DNA of 64,000 bases from Patiria pectinifera. Taxonomy: Eukaryota; Echinodermata; Asteroidea; Valvatida; Asterinidae. Of this stretch, positions 30,201-45,200 are shown piece after piece. Location of the stretch: assembly GCA_029964075.1 (NCBI GenBank), contig CM057129.1, positions 21,257,430-21,321,429 of the forward strand. The letters are read 5' to 3'. The stretch's first letter is position 1, and each line of letters starts with the position of its first letter. Below the pieces are notes generated by a model. The model did no database searches. It saw nothing but the letters and a program-made list of their open reading frames with translations, and had not been told where the DNA came from. A program made the position numbers and the translations under genes.

Positions 30201-33200
30201 GGAAAACAAACTATTATAAATTTATAACTCTCCAACACAAAATACTGTCCGATCCTTCACCAAATTTTGGGGCGCCAAAAAGCCAGCCAGCTGGCCACAA
30301 CTACTGCAAACTAGAAAAGTGGGAAGGGGGGAGCAGCATTTCCGTTTTATTATTTTTTTATATTAAAATTTAATGAATTTATTGGGGGAAGAGAAAACTT
30401 TCCACTTTTTCTCCCTTTTAATTAACACTTCACGAACCCATGCAGAGAAAGGGATAAATTGCCTACAACATCTATTTACAACAAAGTCCGCTTTACTCCT
30501 TTCTTGGGTCCTCGTTTAATCATAAAAAATCCACCTTTTTATGAGGGGTGGGGTGAGGGGGGGAGGGGGGTAGGATATACAAAATCACCTTGCATGGGCA
30601 CTGGCCAGTTGATTTATCACAGGTGCTCCCCTGGCTACCAGCCAGGTCACACTGGCAGGTGGTGCAGCCGCTAGCGGTCAGTTCCTTGTAGCCGTCCAGA
30701 CACTGGTCACACCTCATGCCCCCTACCCCCAGAAGACAGGTACACTGACCGTTGGACTGGCCACATTGGGGGTTGATTGAGCCTAAAGAGTCACAGTTGC
30801 ACAGCTGGTGGGGTGAAAACAGTGTCAATGAATGACTACAGATACTACAAAAATTATAAAATATTTGATGAAATTTCTGCAAGGGGGAGACTTTTTGGGG
30901 CTGCATGATGATTTTGGTGAGCCCAAGAATCACACAAAAAAAACATAGAAGTGACAACAGGAAAACAATCCAAATGCTGGCAACTTCAGTAAAGGCACCG
31001 GCCTCCCCCAATCTTCTGCCAAAGATTACATGTTTTGCTAAAAAATTAATTACTAAAATTTGCCTAAGTGACGGAAACGCAAAGACTGAAAATGGATGTA
31101 AAATTTGACACATGTTCATTTCACAGATTCCATCAAAAAGATCACCAATGACATGTTCCCATAACCGAGAGCTGAAATTATAAACATCCTTTGTTCAACG
31201 TTATTATTTCTGTACAAAAACAAAAGGTAAGAAATCCAATAACTGAACCAGCCTTGTCTTCTTTCGACACATTCTGGGTGAATTAAACACATTATTAAAC
31301 ACAATTTCTGACAAGTACCTGGCATCCATTAGTGCTGTCCAATCCCCAGGCGAAGATGACACATCGGTCACATCTCTGACCGGCCGTGTTGGGAGGACAA
31401 TCACACAGTCCTGTGGTCATGTCACAGACTTTGTTATCGCCAAAACAGTTGCAAGCTGAAAAGAAAACAATGTAAGTTCTCACTAAACTCAATTTCAAAT
31501 TGGTTATCTCAATTCCATATTGTGTTTTGCCCTTCACTGACGTATTGTTTTATAAACACCACATACTCAGTGTTGTCCCAAGTGATTGTAAGGAAAAGAA
31601 CTCATTCGGGTGGGACTCGAACCCATGATCTCCTGCCCACCAGTGCAGACATCCCACCATCCAACCACCGAGCCCGCTGGTGCCAGCCGGCTGGTCCACA
31701 TCTGACACAGAAGCAAGCATCGCAATGAACTATTCATAAGAATTTTGCATCTGGGTGATGTAAATTCAATGCCTTGTTCACCAACGTATTTTTTTTAAAA
31801 TAAACACTGTACACTCAGTCTTGACAACACTGAGTGTGCTGTGTTCAGTGGCGTAGCCGAGGGGGGGCGTGGGGGGCGACAGCCCCCCCATGAAACCTTG
31901 GCGCCCCCCCCCCCCGCCAGTCGCCCCCCCCACTGAGATTTTGAGTTTCTAAAAAAATTATCATTGATCTACATGACGCCCCCCCATGAAATGTTCCAGC
32001 CCCCCAGTGGCCCCCCCCCCCAACTGGAAAATTCCTGGCTATGCCACTGGCTGTGTTTATAACAATAAAAATATGTTGGTGAAGGGAAAGACCCAATATT
32101 GAATTTACATCACCCCGACGTAAAATTCATCTTATGAATTGGGTTTTCTAATTAAATTGATGAAAAACTGAAGAAAAGACTGTCTGTCTCAAAAATATAT
32201 CACTGAAATGTAAATGATGCTTAATGATAACAAAACACCCAGCACGACATGCACGAGGTGCATTCATCAGACTTAAGCAGTTTTGGAGGAAAAAGAAAAC
32301 TAGATTTTCCCCTCCAGACTGTCCATTTGTGTTTGTGCCTGAAAATCTCCAAAATTGTGCCTGAAAATTAACCGAAAACTCCTATTATTGAATTTCTCCT
32401 AAAAAAACTCAGAAGAAATGAAAAACTACCATTTCCTGTTTTTAATAAGACTGTGTGAAAGAATAAATACGCTAAAACAATCTGTTCTGTCTATGATTTG
32501 TTTCTAGTCATCGTCAATTCTTCACTTTTTATATCAATCCCCCTCCTTAAAAACAAAGATCCAGAGTGTGAGCAAAGACTGTCTGCTCCATAATTTGCAC
32601 GAAAGCAAATGCAAATTTCAAAGAAGTTCAATACACCTGCAGCAAATTTCAGGTCTCCAATGACATCCGATTCACTTCCATTTGCATTGGAGTAAAGAAC
32701 CAACATTAACTTACGTGTACACCCCGTGCTTCTGAAGGCGTAATACTCCGGCAGGCACATATCGCACGTCCGGCCCCCTACGCCAGGCTTACATTGGCAC
32801 TGCCCACCGTACGGCTCACACTGCAATGAGGCACTACCCATGGGGTTACAATCACACGGCTTGGCACCGTCAAAGTAGAACGCAGTCAGACTAAACACAC
32901 TGGCAAGGCAAAGGGACTGTTGACTAGTGCCAATCCTGCATAAAAAAAGGTAATGAAATTAGTTTTTGTCTTTTAAGTCTGTTGATTAGGTGCCAGTGTA
33001 ACTTGACCATTGTTCTAAAAAATATGCAAAATTTGATGAGAGGGGGGGGGGGGGGCAGCCCCACCCTGGTGAGCAACTCATGCAGCTGGCTCATGAAACA
33101 TTCAAACCTCAGTCTCAACTCAACTCAGCTACTCCACTTTTGTTTTTTTTGGGGGGAGGGGCTTTTGTTGTTGTTCCACTCACTTTCCTGCAGAGAGGAG

Positions 33201-36200
33201 TTTTTTTTTTTTTTGAATTGTGTTATTTATTTCAAACAATTGTGGGGGGATTCATAATTATGGACATAATAAGCATTGGTCAAAAGTGGTTTAGTCAGTG
33301 ATTTTGACCTCTTTTATAGAGGCCTGGTTTGCTCAGTCATCCATGACAATGACATAAAGAACATAATACCATTGGATAGAGGACATTCTGGCCTTGTTCC
33401 TTGTAGTTGCCTCTTTCAGAAATGTTCAGTACATTTCTGATAATTTACATTTCAAAACGGGTATACTTTGTTTTGTGACACCCTGTACATAAATGCAACT
33501 ATGCTTTAAATGTACACTTTTTTGACTGTCATGCATTCTAGTCAAAGACAGGGGGCAGGGGCCTTTTGTAGACGATCAAAACAGCACAAGTTTCATGCCA
33601 AGAGCCAATAAACGTGCATTGGGCTTTGTCTAATAACAATGTCCATGAGCAGAAATCACGTAATTACCTAAGCCATCAATCACTTCCAGTGTTTATTCTG
33701 TTTATAACCAGAGTCTGCCTGATTGCTGTTCATAGGCTAGCTGATTATTGACGCCATCATCAGGCAAGCCAACTTCTGCCTGATGTACTTGTAAATACTG
33801 CCTAAGTGAACCGACTGTCTAATTGGCCCAGCTAAATCAGACGGGTATGAAAGGCTGTTGTCACTGAACATGATCACCAATCCAGCCTGTGACTCTGCGT
33901 GGAAAACATGGTAGGCAATAAAACTGTCACTTACAACCAGTGACTCTGGGCAGATAATTTGAAGCTTATCGGAATAAAAACACGGGCAGTGTGCACTCTG
34001 AATTGCACAGTTCTTTTGATCGCTAAGACGGCAGTTGGACATTTGTCCTTTCAAATAAATGTTTATTTTTTTGTGAAGGCAACTTAGATTTCAGAGAAAT
34101 AACGTTTTAATGCAGCAATTTTTCAAATTCACTTCAGCAGTCCCATGGAAAACGTTATCAGCTGCTTATACTATTAGGATTTCTGCGGTGACCATGTTCA
34201 AGATTGGTTTGCAAATGGCTGAGTGACAAAGCAACGTGAGGAAAAACAAAGCTATAGCAGAGAATTCTGATTTCTGAGTAGTAGAGGGTGTACAGAGTTT
34301 TCATAAAAATAAAAAAAAACCTTGAAAGTGTCTCTAAAAACCCAGTGCTTGACAATGAACAATTCGTGGTGGGATGGAATGGTTGATGCGGACACTGCTT
34401 TTGCTACGGCAACTGATGCAGTCACAGGTGTCCTGGCCATCACGGGCAATCTGTTCAGTTTCTTTGTCATACGAGCGACGCCGGACACCGATGTGCAAGA
34501 AGGGACGAGAGTCTTTATTCAGGCGCTGACACTCACTGATCTCCTCATCGGAGTGACTTATGTGATCAGTCTGATTATCAGAGTAACCGAGGAGAACCTG
34601 GCCGGTATTTTCATATGCAAAGGGAACAGCGTTGTTCAGTTTGCGCTGTTCATCGCGTCCATCGCTACGTTGGTCATCATTGGGGTGGATCGCTGTCTTG
34701 CCATTGTGCGTCCGCTACGCTACCCAATGCTCATGAACAAGAAACGCGCCGTCGTGACGACACTTGTCGCGTCTGCCCTCACGATGGCATTTGCTCTGAC
34801 TTTCACAGGCCTCTACGGAGTGGTGTACCTGGACTATGTTGGCTGCTATCCTAACATCAGCGTCGATTGCATTGTGGGAGCCATCCTCTATGCATGCACC
34901 ATCATTCTCCCGAATGCCATCCTTGTCGGGATCTATGCACAACTGATGAAGGTAAGTCACCGTCATGCAATGAGGATCCGGCAGTTACCCGTTCCCACAG
35001 ACAACAGCAGAGAAGACAACCAACAACCCCAGCCCCAACGGCTGAAACCCTTCGCCGGGTGGAAGGCACTCAGGATGCTCCTGCTTGTCAACCTCACGTT
35101 CCTCATTACCTGGCTGCCAAGGTTCATTAGCGATCTGTACGCATGCTACTATGGTTTCAGTACCGTTGCTATATATTTGCAGGCGGTGTCTTACTTTACC
35201 GTGAGCAGCTGCAGTTGGGTCAATCCAATTATATACACGCTCACCAGCAAAATGTTTCGTAAGAATGCTCTAAAATTGCTGAAATGCAACTAAAAAGAAT
35301 GGCCATGTGTTGCGTAACTGCAATTAAAAAAAATATCGATCTACTCAATAAAATACTAAAGTACTATTAAAATACTTTAGTACTTAAATAAATTAAGTGC
35401 ACGTGAGGAATCTGTTTTTGAGTTATACTAGCCAAAACGTTTAAATGTATCATTAACTCAATTTTAAATGATATTGTCTTACTTATTTTCTCCGTGTTAG
35501 TGAAACTTAATAAATTAAGTACAATTCACTATTAACATTTTATGTTTTTTAAACTCTATTATTAACGGTAAAGCAACTAAAATTGAGTTTTAAGATAATT
35601 TAATCATGTTATTGGAACAATATTACTTAAGTCAGGGTTCGTTTTTTTGCGAGTGTTGGCAATTCCACAATAATGCGGTTAATGTGCATATACATACATG
35701 TTTACTAAAATGAACTTAATTTTTTTTGGGGCGGGGGGACTATTTCTATTTCTAATGAACACCTGAATCAGGCCCCTTGCCAGCAGTACCATACAAAATA
35801 CAAATAAACATACACGTATGTATGGCTTTTGCCGTCGGGTGGGTGGGGGGGCACTGCCTCACCAAGGGGGGGCTCATAGCCCCACCAGGGTCCCCCCCCC
35901 CTTTGGCGACGGGACTGACCTGAATGTACAGAACCACTGTTATTACTTTCAGCAGTAGCTCAATACAAAAGACATAATTTTTTTTTTGGGGGGGGGGGTA
36001 GATTTGGGACAAGACATGTCAATTTTACGATAAAAAGTACAAAAAATCATAGTTGGAGGAATTTCTCTAATTTAGGCTTTTCTTTGCATGAATTTGTACA
36101 AACACACATTTGGGAAATTCCATGCTTTAAAGACATCACAATTCAGAAGCTTACAGAAAATTAATTACAATTTCCCACCCATACTAGGGATAGATAGATA

Positions 36201-39200
36201 AAAGCTGTTAGGGCTAGAGATAGATAAAAGCTGTTAACGCCCTAGGACTGGCCACATGTTTAATCTTAAACAGGCCGAATTTCTTTTTCCACAAAAAACA
36301 AAATTAGTTTATCCAGATTGAGGAGTTGGATGTGCGTCATACATTGTGGTAGATCCACTGCCTAGGCAACCCTTCATAAACAGACCTATGTTGTCATGGT
36401 AACCATTGGACCTTTTATTACGGCAAGACGAAACAAACTTGCTTGTCAGCACTTACTCCTAATAACAGGGTGCCAATCAGTTTCAATTTAAACAAACTTT
36501 GACATGTTTGAAATTGCCTGACCTGTCACCAATATGTTATTAAAATATTTTAAAGAAGTTTTCTTTCTGTTTAAGTTTCAAGCTTGTGTTTGTTACTGTA
36601 CTCAATCTTGTAGAAGCAGGCAGCATAATGTGTACAGATTTTTACTCGTGTTTAAACACTATAATGCTAAATTGTGTGGTATCAATAAATTCTTTAAAAG
36701 GTTTTCCTGCACATGCATATATGAGAATGCTCTCCCTTGTTTTATTTTAACCAATTATTTTTTTTAAATACACTGTACATGTTCATGTAAAATAGTATAA
36801 TTTCTATTACTGTATTGTATTTGTGGTCTTAAAGGCAATATACAAAATTTGCTTTTGCTGTAAGTTTTAGAAGTGGAACGATTTGGGGGTTAGTATTTTA
36901 TAGCAAATATTGTTCCACTGACCCGTTTAAAGGGAATATACAACATTTGCAAACATCACAAAACAAACCACCAAATTATCATCATGAAACACCTTACTGG
37001 GGGGTTAGTAAATGAAACTCTGAAGCATCCTGTAAAATCATGGAACCTGTGTTTTTTTTTTCAATTTCCAACGATAGGCCGACCATCATTTTAAAAAACT
37101 GGCTTTTTCCAATACTGCCCCCAATTTACCATATTTAGTTAGTCTGTATTTTGTTTGCGATCGATTACACACCTATAAACAGGTACCAGCCAGCTAGACT
37201 AGTTCCCCAACTTAACAGTTCCTCAATGTTTATAAATTGCTCTGTTTCACCTGAAGTGGGGTCAAGGAACCAGACTACAAAGAATATGATTGTTTTTCTT
37301 GGTTTTTCCAGCATCTATGAACACAAACATTCAAACAAGTCAGTGTAACAATATTTGCCATGAAATACTTGACCCCAAATCCATCCATATTTCTTAAATC
37401 AGAGCAAAAGCAAATGTTGTATATTCCCCTTTAAAGTTTTGTGTTCATGTGGATGCCTGATAAATGAGCAGAAACAATATTAATGCTGTTCTTGTAGTCT
37501 GGTTCCCTGACCCGTTGCTCTAGACGAAACAGAACAACTTACAGACATCAGGGAATTGTCAGGTCAGGGAACCAGACTAACTGCAACCTCGTCCCATGGG
37601 TGTCGAGCAGTACGCGCCCACCACTACCTGCTCTCTCACCCTGGTATTGGATCATTTGCATGTACAAGATTTTTGAGCACGTATGCAAATTAGGAGTAGT
37701 CTGGTGCCTGCCTGTGCGTTACATTTGCGTTTGTTTTTGTATGCGGTGTCTGGGGTAAAAACAGAATCAATTCGTCGCAGCGCGAGCGTGGCGTGAGTTA
37801 CGAATACATGGTTTCATTTTAATTAAACTGTAACGATCTTAACGAGACAACATGCAGTATCACATTTCATATTAATATTAACAAACTGGAAAGGAAATGA
37901 ATATTTTCGAGAAGGCGTGGACGAATGATCGCGAAAACACGTACTGCACATTGTGAATAACAACACCAAGTACACGATATAAATCCATTTCTAGCCAATT
38001 GCGGTATCGAATCAGGATGCAGGAAGGAAGTTTCCTATCCAGGGTTTACTATTGGAAACAACGTTGGAAATAAAGTAAGCACTGGGGACGAGGTTGGACT
38101 AACTGGCTTGCGCCCGTTCACAGATATGTAACCGATTGCAAGCAAAATGTGGACTATAACTGTGGAGCAGTATAAATCCAACAGATTAAGTTCACACTGC
38201 AAGGTCTACCAACCGGATCCAATGAAAAATGCAACATAGTTGGATCCTGGTGGATTGATCATGAGCAGAGTTAGGGTTAAAATGTTAATATCTGTGATAA
38301 AATACCTCATGTTATTGTTGTAGACATCACAAGCGCTCGTAAAGTCTGAGGTTGCATCTCCGAGCAGTGCTGAGGGTTCACTGAACTCCGCGGGGAGGGC
38401 AACAACTTGATCCTGGGGTTGGACATCAATGGATAGAGAAAGTTAGGATTAACCCTTTTAACCCTTGTATTACATTGTACTACATTGTATTTACTTCTTC
38501 ATGACTTGTATTACATTGTACTACACTGTATTTACTCATTGATGACTTGTATTACATTGTACTACACTGTATTTACTCCTTGATGACTTGTATTACATTG
38601 TACTACATTGTATTTACTCCTTGATGACTTGTATTACATTGTACTACACTGTATTTACTCCTTGATTACTTGTATTACATTGTACTTCACTGTATTTACT
38701 CCTTGGTGACTTGTATTACATTGTACTACATTGTATTTACTCCTTGATGAATCCATAAAATCACACAGTACTGGGGCGGTTTAGGGCGGCATAAGGAGTA
38801 CAGGCAGATACTTTGGGGCGGTAGAGGGATAACATAAAGATAAACTAAGTTTTCTATGGTAATAAATTATAAGATTTGAGGCTTTGCATGGTGGAGTATC
38901 GGTATCGTTTAAGTTTGCGGTAACACCATGTGGTAATAACTACTGCTTAGAAGATATTTAGTTCTGAAAAGAACTTGTCCTGCTTATTATCAACTTTCAC
39001 TAAGTAGTTTTTGTTCTGATAAGAAAAGTCCTGCTGTAAGTTCTAAAGACAAGTTCTTTTTTGATTTGACTGAAATTTAAGTCTTAATTTTTTTGCAACT
39101 TTAAACTTACGCTTACCCTGCCAGACACAGTGTGACCAATGTAAAAGTCTGTGAATCTTACTGCACTGATATTAGTTATCATTTGTGTCGCATGTTGCTG

Positions 39201-42200
39201 CGTTTATTAACACAGAGGGTTAATTAGGGCAGACTTCGCCAAGAAAATTCACCAGTAGATGGTTAGATTTTATCAGAAAGGAGAAATTGCTAAGTGAAAA
39301 AAACGAAGAAACGACAAAACTTACGAAAGGGCAGATACTTTGCCAAGAAAATTCACCAGTAGATGGTTAGATTTTATCACAAAGGAGAAATTGGTATAAA
39401 CTGAAAAAACGAAGAAACGACAAAACTTACGAAAAGCACTCTTGCCCCACCCTGGACATTCACGGTGACGGTGACATCCCACTCTCCAGTGCCCAGCGTG
39501 AACCTTGACCCCTGGCTCGCATCCACGTTTTGTGCGATGCCATCAAAGCACCAGGTCGCGCAAAGGGGAAGACTCACGATGCCTCGCTGGGTGTCGCCGG
39601 CGGTCGCGCCCCTTGGGGTAATGGTAAGGTCCACTTGGGTTGCACCTTCATTGGCTGCCCGGAGGATAATCTCGAATGTTCCACTCAACTGGGAGGGAGG
39701 AACTGACAGGGTTGTTGTGGTGGACATCTGAAACATAAAATGTATAAATCAGTAAAAAAAAACCAGTGCCTTCATCTGTCCTTGGAGACAAATCTCCTTC
39801 ATCAGTTACACATATTTAATGCTGTTAAGCAAACTAAAAAATACATTCAGTCTATTTCAATAAAATAAAAATTTTGTTCTTCAGGACACAAGTTTTAATG
39901 CATACATAGTCCTGTCTGGGAGCTTGTGAGAATCGTTTTGACAAGCTTAGTGCAGCAGCCGAATTCATGATACGCAATATTGAAACTCAACATGCACCAC
40001 ATTTAATTGTGTGAGTTACACAACATTTTCCCATTACAGTGAAACGCCGCTATAAAGAACGTCACGGGATCCACAGAAATTGTTCGTAAAGCGATCATTT
40101 GGTATATCGATTTTAAGCTCCCGGTGCTCCGGTACTCATTTTTCAATAAATAGCGCACTTCAGAACTTTACCCTGCGTTCCACTGTACCGCACCAAATAA
40201 TGGCTTAACTTACGCAGTCATTTCTGTGGCAGAGTTATGGCATAACAACTTAAACAGACTGTTTAACTAATTGTGATCATTGTGAAGTCTGTTATCGTCC
40301 CAACTGTTGATACAGGAAAAGGTTGACACAAAAAATTCACAGACTGTTTTGTGAACAGTATAAAATTGTACACAAACAGCTGTTGTAAAAGCTGTGATTA
40401 TTGTCATCAAGGATGTTAAATATTTAAACAATTTATGGCAGCTACACCAAGTTCTGTTAAATTTGATCGAAAGTTTCTTGCACAGCTGTGCAGTCATTTT
40501 GTTGCTTGAACCCTTAAACCAAGGCATAAGATTACGCGAAATCAGCTGCAGATTGATAATTTCAACAACTTGACCAGTTCAAATCTGGCTGGCTAGCCGC
40601 CAATTTTCCAAACCTGCAATGGGTTAAAAGTTACCTGTCCTGTAAGAGTGACGTAACCATACCAGCTATAGCCGGGATAGTTAACACCGTCTCTCTCCCA
40701 ATTAGAATGGCCGATGGATTCAAACTCGGCGCTGATCGAGTGCAGGCTTGGGTAGTAGGAATATGCCGTCACCCTGTGCAATTAATCCAAAACAGAAAAT
40801 TTCAAGATTTCATTGTTAATTTCTTCAGGAATAATTAAGAAGAATGAAAATTCAATGCAGAGTACAAACTTGCACATGTGACACAACAAAAGTTTGTACG
40901 GTGGCTAAAGCCCGGTTCATACTCGGCGCGAAAGCGAAAGCGAATTTGTGACGACATGGCAAGTTCTCGCGCTTCACATTTCAACATGGACGAATTTCGC
41001 AGCGAATGTTTCATGATGTCAACTTCGCTTAACATTCGCTTTCGCATGAAGTATGAACTGGGCTTAATACATCCAATTAGTGCTGGAAATACTGGATCAG
41101 GTGAAGATGATCACCGCCTTTCCAGTAACTCGTACGTTGCGTATGCACTGCATATTCATAGAAATCACCCCTTTGAGCGATTTTGACGGACGATCCCAAT
41201 GAACAGGCAACATAAACGTACATGAATATATGGACAAACAACGTGCATACATAAAGACACTATTAAACCCTTTTTTCTGGAGTTTGTCGATGAAATTTGT
41301 TCATTGTTCGTGTCTGGTCAACAGATGTAATTTAATGGAAGTATTCATAAAAAAATATATGCTAAACCAGTACACACATCAGTGTTTATGTAGTTTTTAA
41401 GTCTGTAATGCATAATGAATAAAATATGATTATGTATAATTATTGATCAAGCTTGGTCTCATCTCTTTTGTGACTTCTTTTAGGCTGTTAGTAAAATTTG
41501 TTGTGACTGTGATGAACAGAGAATCTGAAGGGAGACCTTGACCAATGCTAAATGCAAGGCCATACACAACACAAAGTCGATAAATATTAACAAGTCAAAC
41601 CTGTGACACTTAAATAATTGTTTCAAAATATCTTTTTAATGCATGGTTAGATTTTCATCAAGGGATTGGATGCATGGACCAACAACATCAGTCATGTCAG
41701 TTTAGCACTTTTGGTGCTTTTAGAGTGACGTGTTCCAAAACTGAAGCTCAGATATTTCCTTTTAACGCAATGTGAAAAGCATCAACTACCAACCTGTTGC
41801 ACTGTCTCCCTTCAATATTACTCCGACAAGAACAGTCCCCCGACTGCTTATCACAGGTCGCACTCAGCGCCCCTCCGGCATCGCAAGAGCAGGGGAAACA
41901 CCCCTCTGGATTGGCAGCAGCCAGGCCGTAGTAGCCGTCCATACACTGATCACAGCTGCGGCCTGTGGTGAAGTTCTTGCAAGGGCACTGGCCTGTGGCA
42001 TCCTTGTTGCAGATGTTTGAGGCCGAGACGGTTCCCATGGTGAAACAGTTACAGCCTAGAAGGACATACACATATTTTATTTGCAACTTCCCCATACAGG
42101 GTGGATTAAAAAAAAACCGAAACAGAGATATTATTGCCAATTGGAACAGAAGTAGGGCACATGTGAGTCAAAGGGAGATATCCTCCGTTAGGGTTGAATC

Positions 42201-45200
42201 TCCTCTTTAAAATGACACCCTGATCATGTTATGACATTCAAGGTTGACTGAGCAGTGACCAATTTTATGAAAGGGTCCATTTAGAGACTTGCACCACTTT
42301 TCATGGTGAAATCTCTTTTTTCCCCACCTGCCTTGATTGACAACCATAGCTTATCGCTCTGTGACAAATGACACCACAAAAAAACACAATTGAAAAGTGG
42401 AGCAATTCCCTAAATAGACCCTTTCATAAAATTGGTCACTGCTCAGTCAACCGTGAATGTAATGACATGATCAGGGTGTCATTTTAAAGAGGAGATTCAA
42501 CCCTAACAGAGGATATCTCCCTTTGATTCACATGGGCCCTACTTCTGTTCCAATTAGCAATAATATCTCGGGTTTTTTTTATCCACCCTGTATATTCCCA
42601 GTTCAGAAACTGATGTAAGCTTGATCATGCTACAAACAGACTTGTTGACAAATGGACTTGAGGAGGCATGGCACCCTTGTCTTTGCCTCAGCTGCCATGC
42701 AGTTGCTCAGATGTCAAATGCCAATTAGTTCCATTTTAGCAGCAGCCAATATTAACAATTGTGAAATATCCATTCACTGAAGTACAAATGCGCCCCTCCC
42801 CAACTCATGTCTCAAATACCATGGTAGAAACACTTCTGGACTCAATTTGTGTTTTTGCTGTACCAGTTTGAGCCAAAAAAGAAAATAGTTATGTTTCCAG
42901 TTACCCTACCTACCCTATTTTGAGAGCCCCTACCCTATTTTTTTTAATAGAAAAATGAGGAAAAAAACTGAAAACCATGAATTGCTACCTTTTACCCTTG
43001 ACTATACAGGCAGACACCTCCATGTAATCATACGTAAAACAAATTGCCCAAAAAAAAAAAATCACTACCTACCTACCCTATTTTTAAAAGCCATGTAATC
43101 GGAAGCAGAACTAATTTCTTTTTGGCCTTGGCATAAAAAGACTTCTAAAAAGTGATTCATTGAATGAAAGTGTTTAAGCAAAATACATGCGAAACAATTT
43201 TCCATTTTTTTTTTACTAATAAGCACTGATCAAACATGAAGTGAACATATGCCCTTAAGCCTAATAAATGGATATACATGTAGTTGTGTTTTTAGGCATG
43301 CTTGTGCAACAGATAATCATTCTTGAAATGTTTTTAGCCTTCAAGTATTCATGTAAAAGTTCGGACAGTAAAGATCAAACTTTGATGCCAGAGTTTCACT
43401 GCACTCACTGAGACATCCATTTGAGTTTGCGTCAGTCAGATCATAGAATTCATCAGCACACTCTTCACACTTGGACCCCCGCACATTGACCTTGCAGTAA
43501 CAGCCTCCGGGAAGCTAATAAGAAAATCAACAGGAAAAATTTCAGAGAAAAAAAGCTGTTGGCATGGAAAGTGCTTTTACAAAGAAAATGATGGGTGTAA
43601 ATCTGTCAAAGAAAGTGCCACAAATTGCCCATTTTTGTTTACGGCTTTAGGAACTATAATTGGCAAGCTCCATTTCACTTTTACAAAACTCCACTTTTAC
43701 CATATGTTATGGCATAAGCAAGTTACATGTACATGTATGACACATGAAATACCTGTATGTAATGTAGTGAGCTTGTCACTAGCACATGGATAATAGTTGT
43801 TGCTTCGATGCTTGCTTGGTTTATTCTGTCTCAGTACATCTCAGTACAATACATGAGGTTCTATGCTTATCAAAGGGCTACATTGTTCTAGGGTGCAATC
43901 TGATCCAAGTTGGGGCCTTATTCATTATTCATTTAGTAAGTTGGGGTTCATGCATTCCAATGTGGATGAGGAAATGTCTGGGTCTGGGTGTGTGGTTTCA
44001 GAGCACTAGGTGCCTATTCATATAGCTATCATGTAAAGATACTACACTGTAATGTTTAAAATACATGTACTTATTTTTGTAATTTTTACAAATAAAAAAT
44101 TGACAATTTTCTAATTGCTATTTTGGCAATTTGAGCTACACAGCAGTCACGATTGTCAAATCACGATGTTGTATAGGGCTACTTCTCACTGACCAACGTG
44201 ACCTGGCCTACATCTGAGTACCAGAGAGTCAGAGTCACCATTGTAGAAGGCAAATATTGTATATCGCACTGCGAAGTAGGTACACGTAGTAGGCAAGCCT
44301 TCAAAGCTGTGCTGGTTGCCAAACCCTGTGAGAGGAAGGACGAGCCAACACCCAGTGCTGGATTGGCACGGCTATGACAATTGTACATGGCACAGGTAGT
44401 GACCATAATTATGCCATTTGATAAGAATTTGTAATTATTTTATGTGAAAATGAGTCCCGCTGTCTAGTTACAATGAACGACACGGTTGCTAAGCAAACGC
44501 TTGTCTTTATTGTGCAATGGTGGCTGATCACGGTCAAACCGGATGGTCGCGTGCTACTTTAACGTCATACTATCAGAACCTATAGCTCTTATTGCCGAAA
44601 TAGCCATTGTTAAATGCTACGATTATCCTCAAATGAATCCCGGCATACACTGTTGCACAGCTATATGCTAAGTTTTGCAAAATTGGTTTATTAAATTACA
44701 GGGCATTCCAACAAATTTGGTGTGTAAAAGATCCTGCACACAGTTTCATTTACGCACTCTTTCATAAGTAAGGATGCCGTTTGTTTTGTTTTTCATGTTT
44801 TTCGTTTTGCTGTGAACATCAGTCTCAACAGGATAGTTCACTGAGGGTGTGAACAAACATTAAAATGGTGGCTTTCAACAAAGTTAAAGTTGGGGGATCT
44901 TTTCTATCACAAAAGAACAAACCATTCCACTTGGACTAGGGGTGTCAGTGTTCATGACACACTCTCCCTTGACCAGGCCAGTGTTGGGGTCCTCCCTGGT
45001 GCCAGGGATGTTACACTCGCAGGGCTGGCAGGCATCTTTATCTGTCTGGAGCTTGTCGGACGGACGGAAGTAAAACTGCTGGCACTCTTGACAATTAATG
45101 CCTTCATGAGCACAAAGGAAAGAAATGAATGCAGTCACTATCTAACCTTTTGATATTGAGTATTGCCTTCACCTATGTTATCTTGTAAGCGCTGTATGCT

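Noticed and set aside
44179-44406. Possible extra laminin exon on the minus strand
   Set aside because: No LE cysteine pattern, and exons 7 and 8 already join in frame.
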